A stretch of 64,000 nt of DNA from Actinacidiphila rubida (GCF_900110255.1 NZ_FODD01000003.1:234643-298642); one strand, 5' to 3'; shown: positions 34,825 to 44,131, numbered from the stretch's first letter. The notes: generated by a model not told the origin, from the sequence alone. A program made the numbers and translations.

Positions 34825-37509
34825 ATGACACCTGAGACGGCGCGGGGCACGGCGGCGGTGGACCCGGCGGGGGGACCTTCGGCGGCCACCGTGGGAGAAG
34901 TCGGCGTGGCGGACGCGGACGCCGACGCGCGCCGCGAGGAGGCGGTCGAGGCGGCGCTCGCGGCGCTCGACCTCGACGCGAAGACCCGGCTGCTCGCCGG
35001 GCAGGACATGTGGACGCTGCCCGCGCTCGACGCGATCGGCCTCGGCTCCCTGGTGATGTCCGACGGGCCGATCGGCGTCCGCGGCCGCCGGTGGACCAGC
35101 GTGGACCCGTCCGTCGCGCTGCCGAGCCCCACCGCGCTCGCCGCCACCTGGGACCCGGCGCTGGCCCGGCGCGCCGGCCGCCTCCTGGCCCAGGAGGCCC
35201 ACCGCAAGGGCGTCCACGTGCTGCTGGCCCCCACCGTCAACCTGCACCGCAGCCCGCTGGGCGGGCGGCACTTCGAGGCGTACAGCGAGGACCCGTACCT
35301 GACCGGCGCGATCGGCACCGGCTACGTGCGCGGCGTCCAGGACGGCGGGGTCGGCGTCACCGTCAAGCACTTCGTCGGCAACGACGCGGAGACCGAGCGC
35401 TTCGGCGTCGACAACCGCATCCCGGAACGCGCCCTGCGCGAGCTGTACCTGGCGCCGTTCGAGGCGATCGTGGCGGACGCCCGGCCGTGGGGTGTGATGG
35501 CCGCGTACAACGCGGTCAACGGCACCACGATGACCGAGCACGACGCCCTGGTGAACGGCGTGCTGCGCGGCGAGTGGGGCTTCGACGGCGTCGTGGTCTC
35601 CGACTGGTTCGCCGCCCGCGGCACCGCGGGGGCGCTGCGCGGCGGCCTGGACCTGGCCATGCCGGGGCCGCTGACCGTCTACGGGCCGGCGCTCGCCGCG
35701 GCCGTGCGGGCCGGGGAGGCCGGGGAGTCAGGGGAGGAACTGGTGGACGCGGCCGTGCGGCGGGTGCTGCGACTGGCCGCGCGCTGCGGGCTGCTGGCCG
35801 GCGCCCCGGCCGCCGTCGCGGCCGCGGACCGGCCGGCCGCCGTCGACGGGGACGCGCTGGCCCGCGAGATCGCCGTCACCTCGTGCGTCCTGCTGCGCAA
35901 CGAGGACCGCGACGGCGCTCCCGTCCTCCCGCTGGACCCCGCGGCTCTCCGGACCGGAGCCGGGGGCACCGGGGAGCCCGGGGGCGTCCTGGGCGGGGAC
36001 GGGCGGCGCGGCATCGCGCTGATCGGCGCCGCGGCCCGCGAGGCGCGCATCCTGGGCGGCGGCTCGGCCCAGGTCTTCCCCGCCCACGTCGTCTCGCCGC
36101 TCGACGGGCTGCGCGCCGCGCTCCCGCGGGACGTCCCGCTGACCTGGGCGGCGGGCGCCGACCCCAGCGAGGAACTGGCCGCTGCGGGGGCCGGGTTCAC
36201 GCTGCGGGGCGTCGCCCGGGACGCCGAAGGGCGGGAGCTGGGCGCGGAGCCGCTGCCCGGCGGCCAGCTGCTGTGGCTCGGCGACCTGCCCGAGGGCGCC
36301 GCCCACGACGACGTGGAGACCGTCGAGGTGTGCGGCCGGTTCGTGCCGCGGGTCTCCGGCGCGCACCGTTTCGGCACCCGCGGCCTCGGCGGCTTCCGGC
36401 TGACGGTCGACGGCACCGTGCTCTTCGACGGCACGCAGGCGGACGAGAACCCCGACCCCTTCGAGGCGTTCTTCGGCACCCCCACCGAACGCGGCGCCGT
36501 CGAGCTGGAGGCGGGCCGGGCGGTCGACGTGAGCCTCGTGCACACCCCGGTGAAGGATCTGCCGCTGCCCGTCCAGGCCATCGGCTTCTCGCTGGCGCAC
36601 GGCGAGCCCGAGCGCGACCCCGGCGAGCTGCTGGACGAGGCGGTGGCCGCGGCGCGGGCCGCGCACACCGCGGTGGTGGTGGTCGCCACCACCGAACGGG
36701 TGGAGTCCGAGGGCTTCGACCGCACGAGCCTGCGGCTGCCCGGCCGGCAGGACGAGCTGGTCGCCCGCGTCGCCGCCGCCAACCCCCGCACGGTCGTGGT
36801 CGTCAACTCCGGCGCGCCGGTGGAGATGCCGTGGCGCGACGACGTGGCCGCGGTCCTGCTCGCCTGGTTCCCCGGCCAGGAGGCGGGCGCGGCCCTCGCC
36901 GACGTGCTGCTGGGCGCGCGGGAGCCCGGCGGCCGGCTGCCCACCACCTGGCCCGCCCGGCTGGCCGACGCGCCGGTCTCCCGCGTCACCCCGCGGGACG
37001 GCCGGCTCGACTACGAGGAGGGGCTGTTCATCGGCTACCGGGCCTGGGACCGGGCGCCGGCCGCCCCGGCGTACCCGTTCGGCCACGGCCTCGGCTACAC
37101 CACCTGGGCCTACGAGTCGCTGACCGTCGAGCCGCGCCCGGCCGAGGACGGCACCCTCGCCGTCGCCACGGTCCGGTTGCGCAACACCGGCGCGCGGCAC
37201 GGCCGCGAGGTGGTGCAGCTGTACCTGCGGCCGGCGGAGGGCGATGCGGGGGACGGCGGCGCGGCGGGCGGCGGCAGTGCCGTGGAGCGGCCGCGGCGCT
37301 GGCTGGCGGCGTTCGCGGTGGCCGAGGCGGCACCCGGCGGGTCGGTCGAGGTCCGGCTGCCGCTGCCGGAACGGGCGATCCGCACCTGGGACGGGACGGC
37401 CGCCGGCTGGCGTCTGCTGCCCGGCGGCTACGCGCTGGACGCCGGGCACAGCCTGACCGACGTCCGGCTCACCGCGGCGTTCACCGCACCGCCGAGCGCC
37501 GGTGCCTGA
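34825..37509 (+). CDS. Glycoside hydrolase family 3 (beta-glucosidase-like)
   Basis: 894 residues. The order is GH3 N-terminal barrel, GH3 C-terminal domain interrupted by a PA14 domain (about 445-590) and a fibronectin-III-like end, the layout of PA14-containing beta-glucosidases. The nucleophile is Asp260 in VVVSDWFA; KHFVGNDAETERF and FEAYSEDPYL line the sugar site. No signal peptide is seen, so it is probably cytoplasmic and hydrolyses imported beta-glucosides or plant glycosides. ATG 34825 is preferred to 34816 for spacing from AGG. Divergent from tetR. Confidence 0.92.
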   Translation: MTPETARGTAAVDPAGGPSAATVGEVGVADADADARREEAVEAALAALDLDAKTRLLAGQDMWTLPALDAIGLGSLVMSDGPIGVRGRRWTSVDPSVALPSPTALAATWDPALARRAGRLLAQEAHRKGVHVLLAPTVNLHRSPLGGRHFEAYSEDPYLTGAIGTGYVRGVQDGGVGVTVKHFVGNDAETERFGVDNRIPERALRELYLAPFEAIVADARPWGVMAAYNAVNGTTMTEHDALVNGVLRGEWGFDGVVVSDWFAARGTAGALRGGLDLAMPGPLTVYGPALAAAVRAGEAGESGEELVDAAVRRVLRLAARCGLLAGAPAAVAAADRPAAVDGDALAREIAVTSCVLLRNEDRDGAPVLPLDPAALRTGAGGTGEPGGVLGGDGRRGIALIGAAAREARILGGGSAQVFPAHVVSPLDGLRAALPRDVPLTWAAGADPSEELAAAGAGFTLRGVARDAEGRELGAEPLPGGQLLWLGDLPEGAAHDDVETVEVCGRFVPRVSGAHRFGTRGLGGFRLTVDGTVLFDGTQADENPDPFEAFFGTPTERGAVELEAGRAVDVSLVHTPVKDLPLPVQAIGFSLAHGEPERDPGELLDEAVAAARAAHTAVVVVATTERVESEGFDRTSLRLPGRQDELVARVAAANPRTVVVVNSGAPVEMPWRDDVAAVLLAWFPGQEAGAALADVLLGAREPGGRLPTTWPARLADAPVSRVTPRDGRLDYEEGLFIGYRAWDRAPAAPAYPFGHGLGYTTWAYESLTVEPRPAEDGTLAVATVRLRNTGARHGREVVQLYLRPAEGDAGDGGAAGGGSAVERPRRWLAAFAVAEAAPGGSVEVRLPLPERAIRTWDGTAAGWRLLPGGYALDAGHSLTDVRLTAAFTAPPSAGA

Positions 37510-37533
37510 GCCCGCACCCGGGGCGCGCGACCG

Positions 37534-38490
37534 TCAGAGGACGGCGCCGGAGGCCACGCCCGCCAGGATCTTCGCCAGTTCGGCCTGGCCGTCCTGGTTG
37601 GGGTGGAAGAAGTCCCACTTGCTCAGCTGGCTGCTGCTGAACGGGAAGCGGAAGACCGCGCCGCCGTCGAACCGGCAGCGGTCGTAGTGCTGGCACACCT
37701 GCGCCAGCGCCGTGTTGTAGGCGATCACCCGGTTGCGCACCTCGGCGCGCCGGGCGTTGGCCGCCGCGGTCACCACGTCGGGGTCCTTGAGCATGGTCGG
37801 GCACAGTCCCAGCCGCCACAACTGCCGTCCCAGCACGCTGGTGCGGCCCACCGACCACAGGTGCTGCAGGTCGGGGATGCTCGCCACCAGGACCTGGGTG
37901 CCCGGCAGCACCCGGTGCAGGTAGGCCAGGGTGCCGTTGAACGCGGTACGGAAGTCGGCGACCGGCGTCATCGCGCCGGTGGTGGCCGCGCACGCGTCGT
38001 TGGCCCCGATCAGCACGGTGACCATCGCGGGGTGGTGCGCGGCGGCGGCGCGGGCCTGCGCCGGCAGGTCGGCGACCCGGGCCCCGGAACGGGCCAGGTT
38101 CCAGCTGCCCGTGCCGGGGGCCAGCCGCGAGGTGAGGCTGTGCACCGCGGTCTTGGTCCCGGTCGCCCAGGACACCGCGGGGCAGTCGGTGAAGGGGTCG
38201 CAGGCGTCGAAGCCGCGGGTGATGGAGTCACCGAGCGACGCCACGGACGCGGGGCGGACGTTCCACGGCCGCTCCTGCTGCTCCTGCTGCTCGGGCGCGT
38301 CGGGCTTGTCGGGCCGCGCCGCCTGCCCGGGCGCGGCCTCGCCGCCGGTGCCCGCGGAATGCGAGATCTGTGCGGTGGGCGTCCCCCCACCGGGCCTGGT
38401 GCGGTCGGCCCGCGCGCCGCCCGCCCCGCATCCGGCCAGCAGAAGCGCGGTGACGGCGAGGGCCAGGCCGCTGCGCGAGAGCGATCGCAT
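37534..38490 (-). CDS. SGNH/GDSL family lipoprotein hydrolase
   Basis: 318 residues. A lipoprotein signal peptide ends at LLLAGC with Cys21 as the lipidated residue. A Pro/Gly/Gln linker with QEQQEQ follows. The SGNH domain shows block I SLGDSITRG (nucleophile Ser), block III VLIGANDAC and block V DFFHPNQDGQ (catalytic Asp and His). Six cysteines suggest disulfides. Such enzymes are lipases or acetyl/acyl esterases acting outside the membrane; the substrate cannot be told. Convergent with the beta-glucosidase gene. Confidence 0.87.
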   Translation of the reverse strand: MRSLSRSGLALAVTALLLAGCGAGGARADRTRPGGGTPTAQISHSAGTGGEAAPGQAARPDKPDAPEQQEQQERPWNVRPASVASLGDSITRGFDACDPFTDCPAVSWATGTKTAVHSLTSRLAPGTGSWNLARSGARVADLPAQARAAAAHHPAMVTVLIGANDACAATTGAMTPVADFRTAFNGTLAYLHRVLPGTQVLVASIPDLQHLWSVGRTSVLGRQLWRLGLCPTMLKDPDVVTAAANARRAEVRNRVIAYNTALAQVCQHYDRCRFDGGAVFRFPFSSSQLSKWDFFHPNQDGQAELAKILAGVASGAVL

Positions 38491-38579
38491 CCGGTACTTC
38501 CCCTCCGACGAGTGGGTGACATCTGGTACGAGCCCGACCGTACGTCACCCCCTTCAGGACGCCGCACGGTAGCTTTTCC

Positions 38580-38628
38580 CTGACACCCGAAGGGAACTGA
38601 CGGGAGATCGGAGTTTATCGGGTGTCAG
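38580..38628. repeat. Long inverted repeat upstream of the DUF3145 gene
   Basis: CTGACACCCGA at 38580-38590 and TCGGGTGTCAG at 38618-38628 are perfect 11-bp inverted copies separated by 27 bases. The element lies between divergent genes, so it is not a terminator of either. It is just upstream of a predicted promoter for the DUF3145 gene. Confidence 0.6.
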
Positions 38629-38637
38629 ACGCGATTC

Positions 38638-38667
38638 TTGTCCTGATTGTGATGAATAGTGCACAAT
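38638..38667 (+). promoter_or_regulatory. Probable promoter of the DUF3145 gene
   Basis: TTGTCC (38638-38643) and CACAAT (38662-38667) are separated by 18 bases in an AT-rich island. A transcript would start near 38674, leaving a leader of about 85 bases with GGAGGT just before the GTG start. Confidence 0.45.
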
Positions 38668-38758
38668 GTCGCAGAACGTCTCATGATGCCCCGGTTCCAT
38701 CTGGTTCGTGTGTGAGGCCGCTGGGGAAGGCGAACCTCGTCCCACACTGGAGGTACCG

Positions 38759-39253
38759 GTGACGACACGTGGTGTTCTGTACGTGCACGCCGCACCGCGC
38801 GCGCTGTGCCCGCACGTCGAGTGGGCCGTCGCGGGCGTTCTCGGCGTGCGCGTGAGCCTGGACTGGATCCGGCAGCCCGCCGCTCCAGGGACCTGGCGTG
38901 CCGAGTTCTCCTGGCAGGGCGAACCCGGCACCGCGTCCAAGCTGGCCTCGGCCCTGCGCGGCTGGCACCTGCTGCGCTTCGAGGTGACGGCGGAGCCGTG
39001 CGCCACGGCCGAGGGCGAGCGCTACAGCGCCACGCCCGAGCTGGGCATCTTCCATGCCGTCATCGGCATGCACGGCGACATCCTGATCCCCGAGGACCGG
39101 CTGCGCGCCGCCATGCTGCGGGCCGGCCGCGGCGAGGCCGACCTGGAGAGCGAGCTCTCCCGGCTGCTCGGCAAGCCGTGGGACGACGAACTGGAGCCGT
39201 TCCGCTATGCGGGTGAGGGTGCGCCGGTGCGCTGGCTCCACCAGGTGGTCTGA
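38759..39253 (+). CDS. DUF3145 domain protein
   Basis: 164 residues, matching an actinobacterial family of unknown function that is often found beside the fatty-acid synthesis genes. Recognisable features are TRGVLYVHAAPRALCPHVEW at the N-terminus, a WRAEFSWQG strand and the acidic ESELSRLLGKPWDDELEPFR near the end. No catalytic motif, signal peptide or membrane segment is visible, so it is a cytoplasmic protein. GTG 38759 has GGAGGT four to five bases upstream; an in-frame upstream extension lacks a binding site. A role in lipid metabolism is only a guess from location. Confidence 0.82.
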   Translation: MTTRGVLYVHAAPRALCPHVEWAVAGVLGVRVSLDWIRQPAAPGTWRAEFSWQGEPGTASKLASALRGWHLLRFEVTAEPCATAEGERYSATPELGIFHAVIGMHGDILIPEDRLRAAMLRAGRGEADLESELSRLLGKPWDDELEPFRYAGEGAPVRWLHQVV

Positions 39254-39362
39254 CCGGGCACCAGGTCCGACACGGCCCGCTGACGCGCGTTCACACGGAT
39301 GGCCGTGTCCGGGGGTTGTGCCCCGGGCGGCCGCCCGCGGCGGCCGGGCATAGCCTGCCGGT

Positions 39363-40271
39363 ATGTCGACTGACTTCTCCGGCTCCTCCGGTCCCCTCTC
39401 CGTCGCGGTCCTCGGCACCGGCCTGATGGGCGCGGGCATGGCCCGCAACCTCGCCGCCGCCGGTCACGAGGTCCGCGCCTGGAACCGCACCGTCGACCGC
39501 GCCAGGCCGCTGGCCGAGCACGGCGTGCGCGTCCTCGCCGACCCCGAGGCGGCGGTCCGCGGCGCCGACGCGGTGATCACCATGCTGCTGGACGGCGCCG
39601 CCGTCCTGGACGTCATGCACCGTGCCGCGCCGGGCCTGCGCGAGGGCGCGGTGTGGATGCAGAGCAGCACCGTCGGCCCCACCGCGCAGAGCGAGCTGGC
39701 CGGGCTGGCCCGCGAGCACGGCCTGCTCTTCCTGGACGCGCCCGTGCTGGGCACGCGGTCGGTCGCCGAGTCCGGCCAGCTGACGGTGCTGGCCGCCGGG
39801 CCCGACGCGGCACGCCCGGTCGCCGAGCCGCTGTTCGACGCCGTCGGCCGCAGCACCATCTGGCTCGGCCAGGACGGCACCGAGGGGCCCGCGAGCACCC
39901 TGAAGCTGGTGCTCAACAACTGGGTGCTGGCGGTCACCCACGCCACCGCCGAGACGATGGCGCTCGCCCGCGGCCTGGGCGTCGACCCGGACCGCTTCTT
40001 CGAGGCCATCGACGGCGGGGCGCTCGACCTGCCCTACCTGCGCACGAAGGCCGCGGCCATCCGCGGGGGCGACTTCACGCCCGCCTTCACCGTCGAGGCC
40101 GCCTGGAAGGACGCGCGGCTGATCGTGGCCGCAGGCGAGCGCAACGGGGTGCGGATGGACCTCACGGCGGCCGGTGCGGAGCGGTTCCGGCGGGCCAGCG
40201 AGCAGGGGCACGGCGGCGACGACATGGCCGCCTCGTACTTCGCCTCGTTCGACGGCGCGCCGGCGGAGTAG
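39363..40271 (+). CDS. 3-hydroxyisobutyrate dehydrogenase-family NAD(P)-dependent oxidoreductase
   Basis: 302 residues of the beta-hydroxyacid dehydrogenase family. The Rossmann motif is VAVLGTGLMGAGMARNLA, the substrate loop is WMQSSTVGP, and the catalytic lysine lies in STLKLVLNNWV. The C-terminal all-helical domain follows. Family members oxidise 3-hydroxyisobutyrate, tartronate semialdehyde-type compounds or reduce imines; the substrate here is not determined. It is followed by a strong bidirectional terminator. Confidence 0.87.
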   Translation: MSTDFSGSSGPLSVAVLGTGLMGAGMARNLAAAGHEVRAWNRTVDRARPLAEHGVRVLADPEAAVRGADAVITMLLDGAAVLDVMHRAAPGLREGAVWMQSSTVGPTAQSELAGLAREHGLLFLDAPVLGTRSVAESGQLTVLAAGPDAARPVAEPLFDAVGRSTIWLGQDGTEGPASTLKLVLNNWVLAVTHATAETMALARGLGVDPDRFFEAIDGGALDLPYLRTKAAAIRGGDFTPAFTVEAAWKDARLIVAAGERNGVRMDLTAAGAERFRRASEQGHGGDDMAASYFASFDGAPAE

Positions 40272-40296
40272 CAGCGGGCACCGGCGGGCCGCACCG

Positions 40297-40351
40297 CCCG
40301 TGAGAAAACGCCTTCGGCCCGCGGAAGCGGGCCGAAGGCGTATCTCACGGG
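40297..40351. terminator. Large bidirectional terminator between dehydrogenase and fabF
   Basis: A nested hairpin: outer arms CCCGTGAGA/TCTCACGGG (9 bp), an internal AAA/TA loop, then a perfect 14-bp inner stem (40309-40322 with 40327-40340) closed by GGAA. It separates the two convergent genes and should end the fab operon transcript. Confidence 0.93.
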
Positions 40352-40379
40352 CCGGCGGCAGTGAGGCGCCGGCGGGATG

Positions 40380-41648
40380 TCAGACGGACGGCGTCCGCAG
40401 GGCCAGGACGACGTTGTGGCCGCCGAAGCCGAACGAGTTGTTCAGCGCGGCGATCGTCCCGGCCGGCAGCGGCCTGGGCTCGCCGCGCACGATGTCGGCG
40501 TCGACCTCGGGGTCCGGGTTGTCCAGGTTGATCGTCGGCGGGGCCAGCCGGTGGTGGAGCGCCAGCACCGTGGCCACCGTCTCGATACCGCCGGCGCCGC
40601 CGAGCAGGTGCCCCGTCATGGACTTGGTGGCGGACACCGCCATGTGGTCCACGTCGTGGCCGAAGACCTTCCGCAGCGCCTTGACCTCGGCCACGTCACC
40701 CTGCGGGGTGGACGTCGCATGCGCGTTGACGTGCACGATCTCGGCCGGCTTGAGGTCGGTGGCGTCCAGCAGGTTCTGCAGCGCCGCGGCGATGCCGCGC
40801 CCGGTGGGCTCGGGCTGCGTGATGTGGTGCGCGTCCGCCGAGATGCCCTGGCCGACGGCCTCCACGTAGACCCGCGCACCGCGGGCCGCCGCGTGCTCGG
40901 CGGACTCCAGCACGATCACGCCGGCGCCCTCGCCCAGCACGAAGCCGTTGCGGTCGCTGTCGTAGGGGCGGGACGCGCCCTGCGGGTCGTCGTTGTTCTT
41001 GGACATCGCCATCATGTTGCCGAACGCGACGATGGGCAGCGGGTGGATCGCCGCCTCGGTGCCGCCGGCCACCACCACGTCGGCGCGGCCGGTGCGGATC
41101 ATCTCGATCGCGTACCCGATGGCCTCGGCGCCCGACGCGCAGGCGCTGACCGGGGTGTGCACACCGGCCCGGGCGTTGACCTCGATGCCGACGTTCGCCG
41201 CGGGGCTGTTCGGCATGAGCATCGGCACGGTGTGCGGGGACACCTTGCGGACGCCCTGGTTCTTCAGGATGTCGTACTGGTCGAGCAGCGTCGTCACGCC
41301 GCCGATGCCGGACGCGATGACGGCGCCCAGGCGGTCGGGGTCGACGGCCGCGTCCTCGCCGGCCTTGGCGGTGAAGCCGGCGTCGGCCCACGCCTCACGG
41401 GCGGCGATCAGCGCGAACTGCGCGCTGCGGTCCAGCTTGCGGGCGAGCGGCCGCGGCAGGATCTCGCCGGGCTCGACGGCGATCTGCGCGGCGATGCGAA
41501 CCGGCAGGTCGGCCGCCCACTCCTGTGGAAGGGTCGACACGCCGGAACGACCGGCGAGCAGCGCCTCCCAGGTCGACGCGCTGTCGCCACCCAGCGGTGT
41601 GGTTGCTCCGATACCGGTGACGACCACGGTGCGATTGGTCGGGCTCAC
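40380..41648 (-). CDS. fabF: 3-oxoacyl-ACP synthase II (FabF)
   Basis: 422 residues. The condensing-enzyme triad is intact: Cys170 in PVSACASGAEA, His in NAHATSTPQGD and His in KSMTGHLLGGAGG, with the NNSFGFGGHN loop near the end. It elongates acyl-ACP with malonyl-ACP in the dissociated fatty acid synthase. It is the last gene of the operon and ends at the large hairpin. The gap of about 100 bases to acpP may hold processing or translation signals but no clear hairpin is seen. Confidence 0.96.
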   Translation of the reverse strand: MSPTNRTVVVTGIGATTPLGGDSASTWEALLAGRSGVSTLPQEWAADLPVRIAAQIAVEPGEILPRPLARKLDRSAQFALIAAREAWADAGFTAKAGEDAAVDPDRLGAVIASGIGGVTTLLDQYDILKNQGVRKVSPHTVPMLMPNSPAANVGIEVNARAGVHTPVSACASGAEAIGYAIEMIRTGRADVVVAGGTEAAIHPLPIVAFGNMMAMSKNNDDPQGASRPYDSDRNGFVLGEGAGVIVLESAEHAAARGARVYVEAVGQGISADAHHITQPEPTGRGIAAALQNLLDATDLKPAEIVHVNAHATSTPQGDVAEVKALRKVFGHDVDHMAVSATKSMTGHLLGGAGGIETVATVLALHHRLAPPTINLDNPDPEVDADIVRGEPRPLPAGTIAALNNSFGFGGHNVVLALRTPSV

Positions 41649-41747
41649 AGGAATTGTCTCTCCACGTCTAGAAGGGCGGGCGACAGGCGCGTCGTCCGGG
41701 GGTCGGTCCCCTGTCCCGGGACCGGTGGGTTCGGCTCGGGGCCGTGG

Positions 41748-41993
41748 TCAGCCCTGGGCCTTCAGGATGTAGTCGACCGCGTCGCCGACCGTCTTGAGGT
41801 TCTTGACGTCGTCGTCCGGGATCTTCACGCCGAACTGCTCCTCGGCGGCCACGACCACCTCGACCATGGACAGCGAGTCGACGTCCAGGTCGTCGGTGAA
41901 GGACTTGTCCAGCTGGACGTCCTCGGTCGGGATACCGGCGATCTCGTTCACGATGTCGGCGAGACCGGCGACGATCTCTTCCTTGGTGGCCAT
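41748..41993 (-). CDS. acpP: Acyl carrier protein
   Basis: 81 residues, acidic. Ser40 in DLDVDSLSMVEVV is the site of the 4'-phosphopantetheine arm, followed by the helix II/III sequence EEQFGVKIPDDDVKNLKTVGDAV. Length and position between fabH and fabF show it is the ACP of primary fatty acid synthesis rather than of a polyketide pathway. ATG start with AAGGAG seven to eight bases upstream. Confidence 0.97.
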   Translation of the reverse strand: MATKEEIVAGLADIVNEIAGIPTEDVQLDKSFTDDLDVDSLSMVEVVVAAEEQFGVKIPDDDVKNLKTVGDAVDYILKAQG

Positions 41994-42059
41994 TGCGGCG
42001 CTCCTTGATGTGTAACCGATGGTGCGGCGTGCGGGACTGCGGCGCCGCGGTGGGTGTGC

Positions 42060-43094
42060 CTAGGGGAGAGTAACGACAGTGGCCGCGTAGACCAGACCCG
42101 CCCCGAACCCGATGACCAGGGCGGTGTCCCCGCTCTTGGCCTCGCCGGTGGCGAGCAGCCGCTCCATGGCCAGTGGGATGGAGGCGGCCGAGGTGTTGCC
42201 GGTGGTCTCGATGTCGCGGGCCACGGCCACGTGGTCGGGCAGCTTGAGCGCCTTGATCATCGAGTCGATGATCCGCATGTTCGCCTGGTGCGGGATGAAC
42301 GCGTCGAGCTGGTCGGCGGTGATCCCGGCGGCGTCCAGCGCCTGCTGGGCCACCTTGGCCATCTCGAACACGGCCCAGCGGAAGACGGCCTGGCCCTCCT
42401 GGGTGATCGCCGGGAACTTCACGTTGCCGGACGAGTCGAGCGGAAGCCGGGACACGTCGCCGGTGCGGAACTCGTCCCACGCGACGGTCTGCTTGATCGT
42501 TTCCGCCTTGTCACCCTCGGAGCCCCACACCGTCGGGCCTATGGCGGGCACCTGCGAGGGGCCGACGATGACCGCGCCGGCGCCGTCACCGAACAGGAAG
42601 GCCGTGGCGCGGTCCTCCTTGTCGGTCAGGTCGCTCAGCCGCTCCACGCCGATCACCAGCACGTTCTGCGCGGTGCCGTCGGTGATCATGCTCTTGGCGA
42701 GCGTCAGGCCGTAGGTGAAGCCCGCGCAGCCCGCCGAGATGTCGAACGCGGCCGGCTTGCCCGCACCGATCCGGTGGGCGATGTCGGTGGCGACCGCGGG
42801 GGTCTGCTTGAAGTGCGAGACGGTCGCGACGATCACGGCGTCGATGTCCGAGGCGGCGATCCCCGCGTCGGCGATCGCCTTGCCACCCGCCGCGAGCGAC
42901 ATCTCCGCGACGGTCTCCTCCGGGCCCGCCCAGTGCCGGGTGGCGATGCCGGAGCGGGACCGGATCCACTCGTCGCTGGACTCGATGTGCTCCAGGATCA
43001 CCTCGTTGGGCACCACCCGGCTCGGGCGGTAGCCGCCCACGCCGAGGATCCGCGCGTAGGGCGCGCCCTTGCTGGGGCTGATCTTCGCTGTCAT
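42060..43094 (-). CDS. fabH: 3-oxoacyl-ACP synthase III (FabH)
   Basis: 344 residues. The active site is Cys123 in DISAGCAGFTYG, with His in FIPHQANMRI and Asn in GNTSAASIP. It condenses a short acyl-CoA starter with malonyl-ACP; in streptomycetes it accepts branched starters from valine, leucine and isoleucine and so sets the iso/anteiso membrane lipids. The gene lies 15 bases downstream of fabD. Confidence 0.96.
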   Translation of the reverse strand: MTAKISPSKGAPYARILGVGGYRPSRVVPNEVILEHIESSDEWIRSRSGIATRHWAGPEETVAEMSLAAGGKAIADAGIAASDIDAVIVATVSHFKQTPAVATDIAHRIGAGKPAAFDISAGCAGFTYGLTLAKSMITDGTAQNVLVIGVERLSDLTDKEDRATAFLFGDGAGAVIVGPSQVPAIGPTVWGSEGDKAETIKQTVAWDEFRTGDVSRLPLDSSGNVKFPAITQEGQAVFRWAVFEMAKVAQQALDAAGITADQLDAFIPHQANMRIIDSMIKALKLPDHVAVARDIETTGNTSAASIPLAMERLLATGEAKSGDTALVIGFGAGLVYAATVVTLP

Positions 43095-43109
43095 CTCTGC
43101 GAGGACTCC

Positions 43110-44042
43110 TTATTCCGCCGCCGGGGCCGCAGCCGAGCCGCCGAGTTCGGCGATCAGCGCGCGAGCCGCGTCCAGGTCGTCAGGCTTCTTCAGCGCGAGG
43201 GTGCGTACCCCCGGCAGCGCGCGCTTGGCCAGGCCGACCAGCGTGCCACCCGGCGACACCTCGATGATGCCGGTGACCCCGCGCTCCTTGAACGTCTCCA
43301 TGCACAGGTCCCAGCGGACCGGGTTGGACACCTGCGCCACCAGGCGGCGCACGATGTCGCGACCGCCGGCCACCTGCTGCCCGTCGGCGTTGGACACGTA
43401 CGGGACCTTCGGGTCGGCGACCGCCAGCGTCGGGGCCAGTGCTTCCAGTGTGGACACCGCGGGCGCCATGTGGGAGGTGTGGAACGCGCCGGCGACCTTC
43501 AGCGGCATCACGCGGGTGCCCTCGGGACGGTTCTCGGAGAGCGCCGCGAGCTGCGGGGCCGTACCGGCGGCCACGATCTGGCCGGCGCCGTTGATGTTCG
43601 CTGGGGTCAGGCCCAGGGACGCCAGGTGCGCGACGACCGCGTCCGGGTCGCCGCCGAGCACCGCGGACATGCCGGTCTCGGTCACCGCCGCGGCCTCCGC
43701 CATGGCGCGGCCGCGGGCGGCCACGAACGTCATCGCGTCGGTGTCGGACAGCGTGCCGGCCAGGACGGCGGCGGTGATCTCACCGACGCTGTGGCCCGCG
43801 ACGAGGTCGGGCGTCAGGCCCAGGGCGCCGGCGGACAGCAGGCCCGCGGCCACCAGCAGCGGCTGCGCCACCTTGGTGTCGCGGATCTCGTCCGCGTCCG
43901 CCGCGGTGCCGAAATGCGCCAGATCGAGGCCTGCGGCATCGGACCACGCGGCCAACCGGTCGGTGGCGCCGGGCAGTTCGAGCCAGGGGGCGAGGAAGCC
44001 GGGCGTCTGGGCGCCCTGGCCGGGAGCTACGAGTACGAGCAC
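43110..44042 (-). CDS. fabD: Malonyl-CoA:ACP transacylase (FabD)
   Basis: 310 residues. The nucleophile is Ser85 in VAGHSVGEIT, the N-terminal motif is VLVAPGQGAQTPGFL, and the catalytic His lies in GAFHTSHM. It loads malonate on ACP for both fatty acid and many polyketide synthases. I chose GTG 44042, which gives the known family N-terminus; a GTG two codons upstream is also possible. Longer versions read through the promoter. First gene of fabD-fabH-acpP-fabF, about 90 bases after fasR. Confidence 0.95.
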   Translation of the reverse strand: MLVLVAPGQGAQTPGFLAPWLELPGATDRLAAWSDAAGLDLAHFGTAADADEIRDTKVAQPLLVAAGLLSAGALGLTPDLVAGHSVGEITAAVLAGTLSDTDAMTFVAARGRAMAEAAAVTETGMSAVLGGDPDAVVAHLASLGLTPANINGAGQIVAAGTAPQLAALSENRPEGTRVMPLKVAGAFHTSHMAPAVSTLEALAPTLAVADPKVPYVSNADGQQVAGGRDIVRRLVAQVSNPVRWDLCMETFKERGVTGIIEVSPGGTLVGLAKRALPGVRTLALKKPDDLDAARALIAELGGSAAAPAAE

Positions 44043-44109
44043 ACTCACACTCTCTCTCGCGAGCAGGCCCGACCGCCCGTGAGGACAGGGACGAAGAACT
44101 GTCGGGTGA

Positions 44110-44128
44110 TTTGTGGGTGTCAAACAAA
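44110..44128. promoter_or_regulatory. Probable FasR box over the fabD -35
   Basis: TTTGT-N9-ACAAA is an inverted repeat whose spacer contains a perfect minus-strand TTGACA (44123-44118), the likely -35 of fabD. AGTTCT (44100-44095), 17 bases on, would be a weak -10. An activator bound over a good -35 and poor -10 fits FasR-dependent transcription, known for S. coelicolor fabDHPF. The exact FasR consensus was not checked. Confidence 0.5.
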
Positions 44129-44131
44129 AAC

